Assembly (NCBI RefSeq): GCF_008805035.1
Contig: NZ_CP038018.1
Span: forward strand, 1,302,001 to 1,366,000
DNA from: Eikenella exigua
GTDB lineage: Bacteria > Pseudomonadota > Gammaproteobacteria > Burkholderiales > Neisseriaceae
Reading direction: 5' to 3'
DNA length: 64,000 nucleotides
Positions 13,184-21,349 of the stretch are shown piece after piece. The translations under genes were made by a program, and so were the position numbers. The notes beneath the pieces are model-generated. The model did no database searches and was not told the DNA's origin. It was given only the letters and a program-made list of their open reading frames with translations. Position 1 is the first letter of the stretch; the number at the start of each line of letters is the position of its first letter.

Positions 13184-15232
13184 TTATCGGACCTCGGATG
13201 TGGCAGCTGGCAAGCTACCTGAAACCGCCCGATAGGCAGACAGGGTGCGTACCGCTTGGACGTTAATCAGCGGATACTCTACCTGCCTCATCGCACCATC
13301 TCTCGGTACAGCAAGCTTGGGCAGCGGCAGGTTTTTACCGTTTTCGCCCTGTAGTTGCATCAGGTAAAAATCGGCCAACTGGCGCGCCACCGGCGCGGCA
13401 TTCGCACCCCAGCCACCGTTTTCTAGCAGCACAGCGATGGCGATTTTTGGATTCTGTGCCGGCGCAAAGGCAATAAACCAGGCATGGTCACGGTGGCGTT
13501 CGGCCAGCGCGGCCGCGTTATACGATGCACCCTGCCGAATCTGCACCACCTGCGCTGTGCCGGTTTTGCCTCCCATGCTGTATTTCAGCCCCACGCCCAT
13601 GCGCCAAGCCGTGCCGCCCGGGCGCAACACGCGCTCCATGCTTTGCTTCACAAAAGTGAAATATTCCGGCTTGAACGGTAGGGTGGCACTGGGCTGAGTA
13701 CCGACTAAAATGCGAGTTTGCTTTTGGTGGTCAGTGAGCTCGCGTACCAAGTGCGGGCGATACCTCACGCCGTTGTTAGCCAGTATGGCGGTGGCGTGCG
13801 CCATCTGTAGCGGCGTGTAAGCGTTATAGCCCTGCCCGATGCTGATAGTAACCATATCAGCGGCGCGCCACTGGCGGGCAGATTCGTTGCGCGAATTGGC
13901 AAAACGGCGCGCTTTCCACTCGGGGCTAGGCAATATTCCTTTGTATTCATTAGGCAAATCAATGCCAGTTTGCTGGCCAAAGCCGAAGTGCTCCAAATAG
14001 GGATAAGCTTTTTCTATGCCCATTTCGTAGCCTAGGCGGTAGAAAAAGGTGTCGGATGACACTTGGATGGCCTTACCCAGATTGGCTGAACCGTGCCCGC
14101 TGCGCACCGAATCACGGAACTGGTGGCGGCTGCCGGGAATGCTCCACGCGCCGGGCGCAGGCAGCACAGTGTTGGGCGTAATCTGCCCGCTTTGCAACGC
14201 AGCCATGCCCATAAACGGCTTAAAAGTGGAACCGGGCGGATACAGACCTTGGGTAACGCGGTTGATGAGCGGACGTTGCCAATCGTCGTTCAGGCTTTTC
14301 CATGTATCGCTGTCGATGCCGTCAATGAACAGGTTGGCATCGTAAGTCGGCTTCGATACCAAAACCAGCACACCGCCTGTTTGCGGATCGATAGCCACCA
14401 CTGCGCCGCGCCGGTTGCCCAACAGTTCACTAGCTTTCTGCTGCATGCGGATGTCGAGCGACAGGCGCAGGGTCTGCCCGCTCGCGGCTGGTGCGGTTTT
14501 CAAGGTACGCACTATATTGCCCTGCGCATCTTTTTCCACTTCCTGATAACCGGGCACGCCATGCAGCTGCTGCTCGTAATAGTTCTCCAAACCCATTTTG
14601 CCGATGTGGGTGGTGCCGCGATAAAGCTCGTAGCGGTCTTCGCTTTCCAACTGGTCACGGTCTTTGTCGCTGATGCGGCCGATGTAGCCGATGATGTGAG
14701 TAGTGAGCCCACCGTAGGGATATTCGCGAAAAGTGCGTGCATTCACTTCCACACCTTTGAAGCGGAACAGCACCGCTGCCAACCGAGCGGCTTCTTCGGT
14801 GCTCAGTTTCAATTTCAGGGGGATGCGTTCGTAGGAGCGGGATTCGGCACGGAAACGCTGGAAGCGCTTCACATCGGCCTCGCTGATTTCCACATACGGG
14901 CGCAAAACCGGTATCAAATCCTCAACTTTCATCTCCAATTCGTTGGGGATGACTTCCAGTGAATAGGCTGGATAATTGTGAGCCAGTACCACGCCGTTCA
15001 CATCGGTGATTTCACCGCGAATCGGCGGGGTAGGGATAAGGGAGATACGGTTGGCAACGGCCTTGTCCACAAATTCATCGTACCTGGCCACCTGAAGCCG
15101 CACAAACTGCCATACCAGCACGCTGAAGAATATTAAAATTATAGCAAATGCCACCATCAAGCGCAGCAGATAATCCTTCTGCCGGCTACGGGACGGCGCT
15201 TTAGCGGGCGTGTAATGGCGGCGCGACTTCAT
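13184..15232 (-). CDS. mrdA: Penicillin-binding protein 2 (elongasome transpeptidase)
   Basis: Class B transpeptidase that cross-links side-wall peptidoglycan with RodA. The 682 residues comprise a short cytoplasmic N-terminus, one membrane anchor (about 24-46), a pedestal domain beginning near IPTPPIRGEITDVNG, and the transpeptidase domain with SxxK at S335-K338 (PGSTFKP), the PBP2-type SSD at 392-394, and KTG near residue 560 (GGKTGTAQ). Its start overlaps the mreD stop (ATGA, 15229-15232). The C-terminus contains a DUS read as AVSGSLPA. Nothing suggests altered active-site residues. Confidence 0.95.
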   Translation of the reverse strand: MKSRRHYTPAKAPSRSRQKDYLLRLMVAFAIILIFFSVLVWQFVRLQVARYDEFVDKAVANRISLIPTPPIRGEITDVNGVVLAHNYPAYSLEVIPNELEMKVEDLIPVLRPYVEISEADVKRFQRFRAESRSYERIPLKLKLSTEEAARLAAVLFRFKGVEVNARTFREYPYGGLTTHIIGYIGRISDKDRDQLESEDRYELYRGTTHIGKMGLENYYEQQLHGVPGYQEVEKDAQGNIVRTLKTAPAASGQTLRLSLDIRMQQKASELLGNRRGAVVAIDPQTGGVLVLVSKPTYDANLFIDGIDSDTWKSLNDDWQRPLINRVTQGLYPPGSTFKPFMGMAALQSGQITPNTVLPAPGAWSIPGSRHQFRDSVRSGHGSANLGKAIQVSSDTFFYRLGYEMGIEKAYPYLEHFGFGQQTGIDLPNEYKGILPSPEWKARRFANSRNESARQWRAADMVTISIGQGYNAYTPLQMAHATAILANNGVRYRPHLVRELTDHQKQTRILVGTQPSATLPFKPEYFTFVKQSMERVLRPGGTAWRMGVGLKYSMGGKTGTAQVVQIRQGASYNAAALAERHRDHAWFIAFAPAQNPKIAIAVLLENGGWGANAAPVARQLADFYLMQLQGENGKNLPLPKLAVPRDGAMRQVEYPLINVQAVRTLSAYRAVSGSLPAATSEVR

Positions 15233-15732
15233 TTACGGGAACGGCGGTAGTGGTCGATGGCGAGCATCATGTTATTCAACTGCGGCCACAACAGGCCAGT
15301 GAGGAGCGAAGGCAGCCACAACCGCCACAGAGGAAACGGCTGCTGCTGAAACAGGCTGACCAGGAAAACCACCAGCTGGCTAACCAACACTGCACCCGCC
15401 ACTGCTACAGCCTGCCAGCCGAAGGAATTGAGCACAACCTGCCGCCGGTTGCGTTCAATCAAAAATGCGGCCACACTATAAGCCAAGCCGTGCTGCCCCA
15501 GCAGTGAATTGGTGCCGATATCCACTAGCAAGCCAAGACAGAACGCCACACCGATACCGATAAGCCGCGGCCGGTGCAGCAGCCAATAAGCCAGCATTAT
15601 CAATGTGAAATCAGGCAAAGGAAACACCCAGGGCGGGGGCACTGGGACGAAATCGAAGAGCAACGCCAGCAAAAAGCTGAATGCCACCCAGCGTTTGGGT
15701 GTGGATTCTTTAAGCGGGGAGATCGGAGACAT
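15229..15732 (-). CDS. mreD: Rod-shape-determining protein MreD
   Basis: Integral membrane component of the elongasome. The 167 residues are mostly hydrophobic with five or so membrane segments and the MreD-like stretch FVPVPPWVFPLPDFTLIMLAYWLLHRP. It starts 2 bases after the mreC stop and overlaps the PBP2 start by four bases, so it is coupled to both. MreD is weakly conserved; the assignment depends mainly on size, hydrophobicity and position. Confidence 0.9.
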   Translation of the reverse strand: MSPISPLKESTPKRWVAFSFLLALLFDFVPVPPPWVFPLPDFTLIMLAYWLLHRPRLIGIGVAFCLGLLVDIGTNSLLGQHGLAYSVAAFLIERNRRQVVLNSFGWQAVAVAGAVLVSQLVVFLVSLFQQQPFPLWRLWLPSLLTGLLWPQLNNMMLAIDHYRRSRK

Positions 15733-15734
15733 GC

Positions 15735-16622
15735 TTATTCCTGCGTATCTTGTTCGGTTAGCGGCTCGGAAGCGGCTTCAGGTAGCCTTGCAGACACTTG
15801 CGGCTTCTGAGGAATCACCAGCACATAGCTGCTGCTGCTCAGACTGGCTGACGGCGTCAGCACAGTACGGTAATACGGCGTACCGGAATTGCGGTCAGCA
15901 TGTGCCACTTTGGCAATCGGAATGCCGGCTGGGTAGATACTGTCAATACCAGAAGTAACCAGCAAATCGCCCTCTTTCAATTCGGCCGACACTGGAAAAT
16001 AACGCAAATCCAGCGTTTCACCGCGCCCGTACACCAGTGTGCGTACGCCGGTTTCAGCCACCATCGCCGGAATCACCGACTGGCGGTTGTTAATCAGCGC
16101 CACCTCCGCTGTGGCCGGCTGTACGGTGGTTACCTGGCCAATTAAGCCTTTTTCGTCACTCACCGGATCACCCACCTGAATCCCGCTGTTACTGCCTTTA
16201 GTAATCAACAGACGATCGGCTCGCGGGATACGGCCATTAGATACGATTTCCGCCAGCACTGCCTTGGGCGCAAGCAGCGACTGCAAACGATTCAGTGTTT
16301 TCAGCTCACTCAATTCGCGCGCCGTCGGCGCTTGCAGCTGCAACTGCATATTCAGACGGGCATTTTCTTCTTTCAGGCGTGTGTTTTCGGCGAGTAGCTG
16401 CTGTTTGTCGCGCATAAATGCCATGCCGCCACTCACCCATTCTGCCGGCTGGCGTGCCACCCACTGCAAGGGATAAAGCCCGGTCGCTACATAAGATTTA
16501 GCCTGCCGCAATGCCGCATAACGGTTGTCCAGTACCATCAATGCCATTGAGGCAATCCCCAGCAACACCAGCTTGCCGGCAGAGCTGATAATCGGGCTGA
16601 CAAAATTGATTTCTTGCGACAT
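15735..16622 (-). CDS. mreC: Rod-shape-determining protein MreC
   Basis: Bitopic elongasome protein that activates PBP2. The 295 residues have one membrane segment near 15-32, a coiled coil of about 60-100 (MRDKQQLLAENTRLKEENAR), then the double beta-barrel periplasmic domain (VVSNGRIPRADRLLITKGSN equivalents, GLIGQVTTVQPATAEVALIN). The C-terminal tail carries a DUS read in frame as ARLPEAASEP. It is about 120 bp downstream of mreB and immediately precedes mreD. Confidence 0.95.
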   Translation of the reverse strand: MSQEINFVSPIISSAGKLVLLGIASMALMVLDNRYAALRQAKSYVATGLYPLQWVARQPAEWVSGGMAFMRDKQQLLAENTRLKEENARLNMQLQLQAPTARELSELKTLNRLQSLLAPKAVLAEIVSNGRIPRADRLLITKGSNSGIQVGDPVSDEKGLIGQVTTVQPATAEVALINNRQSVIPAMVAETGVRTLVYGRGETLDLRYFPVSAELKEGDLLVTSGIDSIYPAGIPIAKVAHADRNSGTPYYRTVLTPSASLSSSSYVLVIPQKPQVSARLPEAASEPLTEQDTQE

Positions 16623-16742
16623 AAAGGGAGAATAACAGGCAGGTTACCTGGAAACCGAAGACACCGCGCAGGCAGGTCTGACACAAAACAAACTAAGTGG
16701 CATCCCGCTCCGATTTTGCAGCACATGGGATGCCAGGATAAA

Positions 16743-17783
16743 TCAAGGATTGGGCACAAACACAGAGTTCATCTTGCCGATTAAATCCAGCGCCTTGCCG
16801 GAGCCACGCACCACGCAGGTAAGCGGGTCCTCGGCAATGCTCACCGGCAGGCCAGTTTCCTCAGCCAGCAAACGATCCAAACCGTTGAGCAGTGCACCGC
16901 CACCGGTGAGCACTAGGCCACGGTCAGCAATATCTGCGCCCAATTCCGGCGGAGTCTGCTCCAATGCGTTTTTCACAGCCTGCACGATTTGGTTTAACGG
17001 CTCAGCCAAGGCTTCCAGCACCTCATTGGAACTGATAGTGAAAGCACGTGGGATACCTTCGGCCAGATTGCGTCCTTTGGCTTCGATTTCGCGCACGGCA
17101 TTGCCCGGGAAGGCCGTGCCAATGGTTTTTTTGATTTCTTCAGCGGTGGCTTCACCAATCAGCATGCCGTAATTGCGGCGTACATAATTGATAATGGCTT
17201 CATCAAACGCATCACCTGCCACACGCACAGAATGGGAATACACCACACCAGACAAAGAGATGATGCCAACTTCGGTCGTACCACCACCGATGTCCACTAC
17301 CATGGAGCCAGTCGGTTCTTCAATCGGCAAGCCTGCACCGATGGCTGCTGCCATTGGCTCTTCAATCAGATTCACAGAGGCCGCACCAGCCTGTTGCGCC
17401 GAATCGTGAATCGCCTTGCGTTCCACCTGGGTTGAGCCGCAGGGCACGCAAATCACAATGCGCGGAGCGGCAGCAAAGCGACTGTTGTTCACCTTGCGGA
17501 TAAAGTGCTTGAGCATTTTCTCGGTAACATTAAAGTCGGCAATCACCCCATCCTTCATCGGGCGCACCGCCTGAATGCCGCCTGGCGTACGCCCCAGCAT
17601 ACGCTTGGCTTCCGCACCCACCGCCACCGTGGCATTCTTATTGTTGCTCATGTCGTTGGGGAGAGCCACCACCGAAGGTTCGTCCAAAACGATACCGCGG
17701 CCTTTGATGTAAATCAGAGTGTTGGCCGTACCTAAATCGATGGCCAGATCATTAGAGAAATATCGGGTGAGAAAGCGGAACAT
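16743..17783 (-). CDS. mreB: Rod-shape-determining actin homologue MreB
   Basis: Membrane-associated actin-like filament that positions the elongation machinery. The 346 residues carry the phosphate 1 motif NDLAIDLGTANTLIY, the phosphate 2 motif VDIGGGTTEVG and the adenosine motif VLTGGGALLNG. First gene of mreB-mreC-mreD-pbp2-rodA, divergent from gatC across a 214-bp gap that should hold both promoters. Its presence fits a rod-shaped member such as Eikenella rather than the coccoid Neisseria, which have lost mreB. Confidence 0.97.
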   Translation of the reverse strand: MFRFLTRYFSNDLAIDLGTANTLIYIKGRGIVLDEPSVVALPNDMSNNKNATVAVGAEAKRMLGRTPGGIQAVRPMKDGVIADFNVTEKMLKHFIRKVNNSRFAAAPRIVICVPCGSTQVERKAIHDSAQQAGAASVNLIEEPMAAAIGAGLPIEEPTGSMVVDIGGGTTEVGIISLSGVVYSHSVRVAGDAFDEAIINYVRRNYGMLIGEATAEEIKKTIGTAFPGNAVREIEAKGRNLAEGIPRAFTISSNEVLEALAEPLNQIVQAVKNALEQTPPELGADIADRGLVLTGGGALLNGLDRLLAEETGLPVSIAEDPLTCVVRGSGKALDLIGKMNSVFVPNP

Positions 17784-17997
17784 TTTGCTTTAAATCCTAG
17801 CGTTTGAATACTGATGAATACTTTAAAGAAACCAAGCCTATGGAGAGACCGGCGCTGCTTTGCGCAACCTTATTCTTATGCCGTGCCGAGAGGCAGGCTT
17901 TTAGGCTATAATTCTAACTTTGCAAGCCAGTCTCAAAAGAAACGCGTAATGATACCTGAGATTGGGCTGTTTGCTAAACATAATTTAAGGAATTTTT

Positions 17998-18288
17998 ATG
18001 TCGCTTACACTTTCCGACGTTGAAAAAATCGCCCGCCTCTCGCGTTTGAGCCTAACTGAAGCTGAGAAAACCACCACCCTCGACGAACTCAACGGCATTT
18101 TCGCCATGGTAGAGCAGATGCAGAGCGTGAACACCGACGGCATCGAACCGATGACCCACCCGCACGAACTCGCCCTGCGCCTGCGTGCCGACCAAATCAC
18201 CGAAGCCGACCACACCGCCGAATACCAAGCCGTTGCCCCCGAAGTGCGCAACCGCCTGTATATCGTGCCGCAAGTAATTGAGGAATAA
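17998..18288 (+). CDS. gatC: Aspartyl/glutamyl-tRNA amidotransferase subunit C
   Basis: Small subunit that holds GatA and GatB together in the enzyme converting Glu-tRNA-Gln (and Asp-tRNA-Asn) to Gln-/Asn-tRNA. The 96 residues start MSLTLSDVEKIARLSRL and show TDGIEPMTHP and the LRADQITE region of the family. An AGGA ribosome site sits shortly before the ATG; a TATAAT at 17907-17912 may be its -10 element. Unlike a tight gatCAB operon, gatA follows only after 1.5 kb holding two small genes. Confidence 0.95.
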   Translation: MSLTLSDVEKIARLSRLSLTEAEKTTTLDELNGIFAMVEQMQSVNTDGIEPMTHPHELALRLRADQITEADHTAEYQAVAPEVRNRLYIVPQVIEE

Positions 18289-18417
18289 ACTTTCAGGTAG
18301 TTTTTTCTCAGGCTGAGTCCTTTACAAAACTACCACCAGCAGCATATTTGGAACGTTGTGCCAGATCGCTCACCTACCTAATGGCATGTCTGCGCTCGCT
18401 ATGCTGCGACAGCCAAA

Positions 18418-18510
18418 CAAATTCTTTTCCTTTACAAAGCAACGAGTCACAGACAGCACAACGTTAGTACGACAAGGTAAACTAACGCCGCAGTGGGATA
18501 AAGTAAGATG
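18418..18510 (+). repeat. Correia-like small element, degenerate copy
   Basis: The gap 18289-18601 has no gene. It holds a partial DUS at 18294 and, at about 18432-18505, a weak match to the repeated core seen at seven other places (ACAAAGCAACGAGTCACAGA, then ACAAGGTAAACTAACGCCGC). The inverted ends are not clear here, so this is the least certain copy. Confidence 0.4.
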
Positions 18511-18601
18511 CTTAGTGAAATGCCCTAAACTGCATTCTTAATTCGGCAACTCTAGCAAAGGCCTCAAGCTACCTGAAGCACCCCCCCACGGAGCAAACAT
18601 C

Positions 18602-19108
18602 ATGAGAAAACTCTTCCTCACCGCCCTCTTGGGCATTCTCGCCGCCACTGCCCACGCCGGAGCCAGCCCGGCCGAACGTGAAGCCAACCCTAAAGCTGCC
18701 GCCATAGCGCAAACCAAGCTCGGCGAAGACGTGCTCCTCTACAACTACCAAAGCGACGGCGACGGCGCCTACACTGCCTATCTTTATCCCGACACCATCC
18801 AAGCCCTCGGCGGTGGCTGGTATTCCGTCGTATCCCGCCACCGCTCGCAACGCACTGGCGCTGAGCCCTATATGCTGGTATCCGACTGGGTATTCTGCGG
18901 CAGCGGCAAACACCAATCCGTGATGAGCGCACTGGCCCTGTTTAACTCCAACGGCAGCCTAAACGGCTTAAAAGATACCCACCCCTATGCCAAGCCTGCC
19001 GAACTGAGCGAAGAAACTGTCAATGAACTCAACGCCGTGGGCGGCGAAGACCAGCACACCGCCAAAATGGTACAAGCCGTGTGCGGCCACGTTAGTGCAG
19101 CCAAATAA
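18602..19108 (+). CDS. Predicted secreted protein of unknown function
   Basis: Not recognised as a named family. The 168 residues begin with a clear signal peptide (MRKLFLTALLGILAATAHAG, cut after AHA), so the product should be periplasmic or exported. The mature part is about 148 residues, with aromatic-rich strands (YTAYLYPDTI, GGGWYSVVSRH, YMLVSDWVFCGS) and two cysteines that could form one disulfide. The overall look resembles small beta-barrel surface-adhesin E-like proteins, but that is only an impression. Lies between gatC and gatA with its own leader. Confidence 0.6.
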   Translation: MRKLFLTALLGILAATAHAGASPAEREANPKAAAIAQTKLGEDVLLYNYQSDGDGAYTAYLYPDTIQALGGGWYSVVSRHRSQRTGAEPYMLVSDWVFCGSGKHQSVMSALALFNSNGSLNGLKDTHPYAKPAELSEETVNELNAVGGEDQHTAKMVQAVCGHVSAAK

Positions 19109-19174
19109 ACCTGCCCGCAATATTTTCAGGTAGCCTCAAAGCAGCAAAGGCTACCTGAAAAACCAAAGAACCCC

Positions 19175-19753
19175 ATGCCATCCGAGCAACAACACCTACA
19201 CGCCGCCGCCGTTAGCCACATCCGCCAATGTTTCAGCCGCCTCAAGCAGCAGGCTGAGCAGGCAGGCAAAGAAATTGCCGCGTATTATTTCTATTTGGTG
19301 GACGACTTTTTTGCCGCTGGCAACGCCGCGATTACCCATCAGGATTTAGCTGCCTTTGCTGCCAAGTATAGGAAAGAGTACAAAAACTGCACCATCCTGC
19401 AGGTGATTTGGGATGGCAGATGCACACTTTATGAAGGCAAAACCGAAATCCAGAATGCTTCAGATAACTGGCTGGAAAACCAAAGCGAGCTCTACCAAGT
19501 TGCATACCGCAGCATAGAAAATCTAGATGATGACGACATCTATCAGCAAAAACGCACCGAATACGAAACAGCCCTGATAGCCGCACTGCAACAATGCGAC
19601 CAAGAAGGCCTGTTCGGCAATCGTGCTGAAAACGGTATATTGCTGTTTGCGTTTTATATTGATGATTATGATGAAAATGACGAACAATCGCTGCTGTACC
19701 GTTCCGCCACGCAGCTCAACCAACCGGATACTTACCAAAAATTGATAGGTTGA
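19175..19753 (+). CDS. DUF4303-like cytoplasmic protein
   Basis: The 192-residue product has no signal peptide or membrane segment. Its C-terminal half reads like DUF4303 proteins: ALQQCDQEGLFGNR followed by hydrophobic strands (ILLFAFYIDDYDEND) and RSATQLNQPDTY. DUF4303 members often sit near polymorphic-toxin or contact-dependent loci and may be immunity-like, but nothing of that kind lies next door. An inverted DUS pair (about 19125-19160) separates it from the gene before. Start chosen at MPSEQQH. Confidence 0.6.
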   Translation: MPSEQQHLHAAAVSHIRQCFSRLKQQAEQAGKEIAAYYFYLVDDFFAAGNAAITHQDLAAFAAKYRKEYKNCTILQVIWDGRCTLYEGKTEIQNASDNWLENQSELYQVAYRSIENLDDDDIYQQKRTEYETALIAALQQCDQEGLFGNRAENGILLFAFYIDDYDENDEQSLLYRSATQLNQPDTYQKLIG

Positions 19754-19757
19754 TATT

Positions 19758-19769
19758 TTCAGACGGCCT
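19758..19769 (-). repeat. Neisseria-type AG-DUS before gatA
   Basis: TTCAGACGGCCT, the complement of AGGCCGTCTGAA, lies four bases after the preceding stop codon. That dialect belongs to Neisseria species, not to the local AGGCTACCTGAA type. A second foreign-looking 12-mer, AAGCAGCCTGCT, follows at 19773-19784. Confidence 0.85.
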
Positions 19770-19831
19770 CAAAAAGCAGCCTGCTCCATTAACCCTTTAA
19801 AATTCCAATTATTTTCAACCGAAAGACCCTC

Positions 19832-21280
19832 ATGACCCAATACACCCTCAAACAAGCCAGCCAACTGCTGCAATCCAAACAAATCTCCGCCGTCGAACTG
19901 GCCACCGAATATCTTGCCGCTATTACCGCGCAGAACCCGGCAATCAACGGCTACATCACCCTCGACCATGACAAAACCCTCGCCGAAGCCCGTGCTGCCG
20001 ATGCGCGTATCGCAGAAGGCAACGCCACCGCACTTACCGGCGTACCCATCGCCTACAAAGACATTTTCTGTCAAACAGGTTGGCGCAGTGCGTGCAGCTC
20101 CAAAATGCTGGACAACTTCGTCTCCCCCTACACTGCCACCGTCGTCCAAAATCTGCTCGACGAAGGCATGGTAACGCTCGGCCGTACCAACATGGACGAA
20201 TTCGCTATGGGTTCGACCAATGAAACCTCGTTCTACGGCGCAACCAAAAATCCGTGGAATCCCGAACACGTCCCAGGCGGTTCGTCCGGCGGTTCCGCAG
20301 CCGTTGTTGCAGCACGTCTTGCTCCTGTCGCACTCGGTTCGGACACCGGCGGCTCTATCCGCCAGCCTGCCTCACACTGCGGCATCACCGGCATTAAACC
20401 TACCTACGGCACGGTTTCCCGCTTCGGCATGGTTGCCTACGCGTCCAGTTTCGACCAAGCCGGTCCGATGGCGCAAACTGCCGAAGACTGCGCGATTTTG
20501 CTCAATGCGATGGCGAGCTTCGACGAGCGCGATTCCACCAGCTTGGAACGCAACAAAGAAGACTATACCCGCGATTTGGACAAACCGCTCAAAGGCATGA
20601 AAATCGGCCTGCCTAAAGAATATTTCGGCGAAGGCGCGGATGCCGATGTGCAGGCTGCTTTGCAAAACGTCATCAACCTTTTAAAAGCGCAAGGCGCGGA
20701 AACCATTGAAGTTTCCCTGCCGCAAACCGCCCTGTCCATCCCCGCTTACTACGTCCTCGCTTCCGCTGAAGCCAGCACCAACCTTTCCCGCTACGACGGC
20801 GTGCGCTACGGGCACCGCGCCGCCCAATTCAGCGACCTAGAAGAAATGTACAGCAACACCCGCGCCGAAGGTTTCGGCAGCGAAGTCAAACGCCGCATCA
20901 TGATTGGCACTTATGTGTTGTCGCACGGCTACTACGACGCCTATTACCTGAAAGCCCAAAAACTGCGCCGCCTCGTTGCCAACGATTTTCAGACGGCCTT
21001 CGCGCAATGTGACTTCATCCTCGCCCCGACTGCGCCCACCGCCGCCCCCAAACTCGGCAGCGACATCCACGACCCCGTGCAGATGTACCTTTCCGACATC
21101 TACACCATCGCTGTGAATTTAGCTGGCTTGCCCGCTCTAACCCTGCCCGCAGGTTTCAGCAGCAGCGGACTGCCCATCGGCGTACAATTTATCGGCAACC
21201 ACTTCTCCGAAGCCAAAATCCTTGGCGCAGCGCATCAAGTACAGCTGGCGAGTGATTGGCATACGAAAGCGCCGGCGTGA
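19832..21280 (+). CDS. gatA: Glutamyl-tRNA amidotransferase subunit A
   Basis: Glutaminase/amidase subunit of GatCAB, releasing ammonia for transfer by GatB. The 482 residues hold the amidase signature with the Ser-cisSer-Lys triad at K76 (AYKDIF), S151 (GGSSGGS) and S175 (DTGGSIRQP). The coding sequence contains a Neisseria-type DUS (20988-20999, read as FQTAFA) and none of the local type, and its leader (CAACCGAAAGACCC before ATG) resembles that of gatB. This suggests a segment brought in from Neisseria. The next gene is an unrelated helicase, not gatB. Confidence 0.97.
   Translation: MTQYTLKQASQLLQSKQISAVELATEYLAAITAQNPAINGYITLDHDKTLAEARAADARIAEGNATALTGVPIAYKDIFCQTGWRSACSSKMLDNFVSPYTATVVQNLLDEGMVTLGRTNMDEFAMGSTNETSFYGATKNPWNPEHVPGGSSGGSAAVVAARLAPVALGSDTGGSIRQPASHCGITGIKPTYGTVSRFGMVAYASSFDQAGPMAQTAEDCAILLNAMASFDERDSTSLERNKEDYTRDLDKPLKGMKIGLPKEYFGEGADADVQAALQNVINLLKAQGAETIEVSLPQTALSIPAYYVLASAEASTNLSRYDGVRYGHRAAQFSDLEEMYSNTRAEGFGSEVKRRIMIGTYVLSHGYYDAYYLKAQKLRRLVANDFQTAFAQCDFILAPTAPTAAPKLGSDIHDPVQMYLSDIYTIAVNLAGLPALTLPAGFSSSGLPIGVQFIGNHFSEAKILGAAHQVQLASDWHTKAPA
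20988..20999 (-). repeat. Neisseria-type AG-DUS inside gatA
   Basis: TTCAGACGGCCT is an exact complement of AGGCCGTCTGAA, in frame in gatA as part of DFQTAFA. Confidence 0.9.
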
Positions 21281-21283
21281 AAG

Positions 21284-21319
21284 TTTTCAGGTAGCCTCTG
21301 TTTTGAGGCTACCTGAAAA
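21284..21319. terminator. Inverted DUS pair after gatA
   Basis: TTTTCAGGTAGCCTC and GAGGCTACCTGAAAA form a 15-bp perfect stem with a six-base loop three bases after the gatA stop. Local-type DUS pair and probable terminator, so the following helicase gene probably has its own promoter. Confidence 0.65.
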
Positions 21320-21349
21320 TAAGAATAAAGTTCTTGGAGATTAAGAAAC

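Noticed and set aside
14093..14962. 289-residue plus-strand open frame across PBP2
   Set aside because: Antisense shadow of the PBP2 gene; no ribosome site or recognisable domain.
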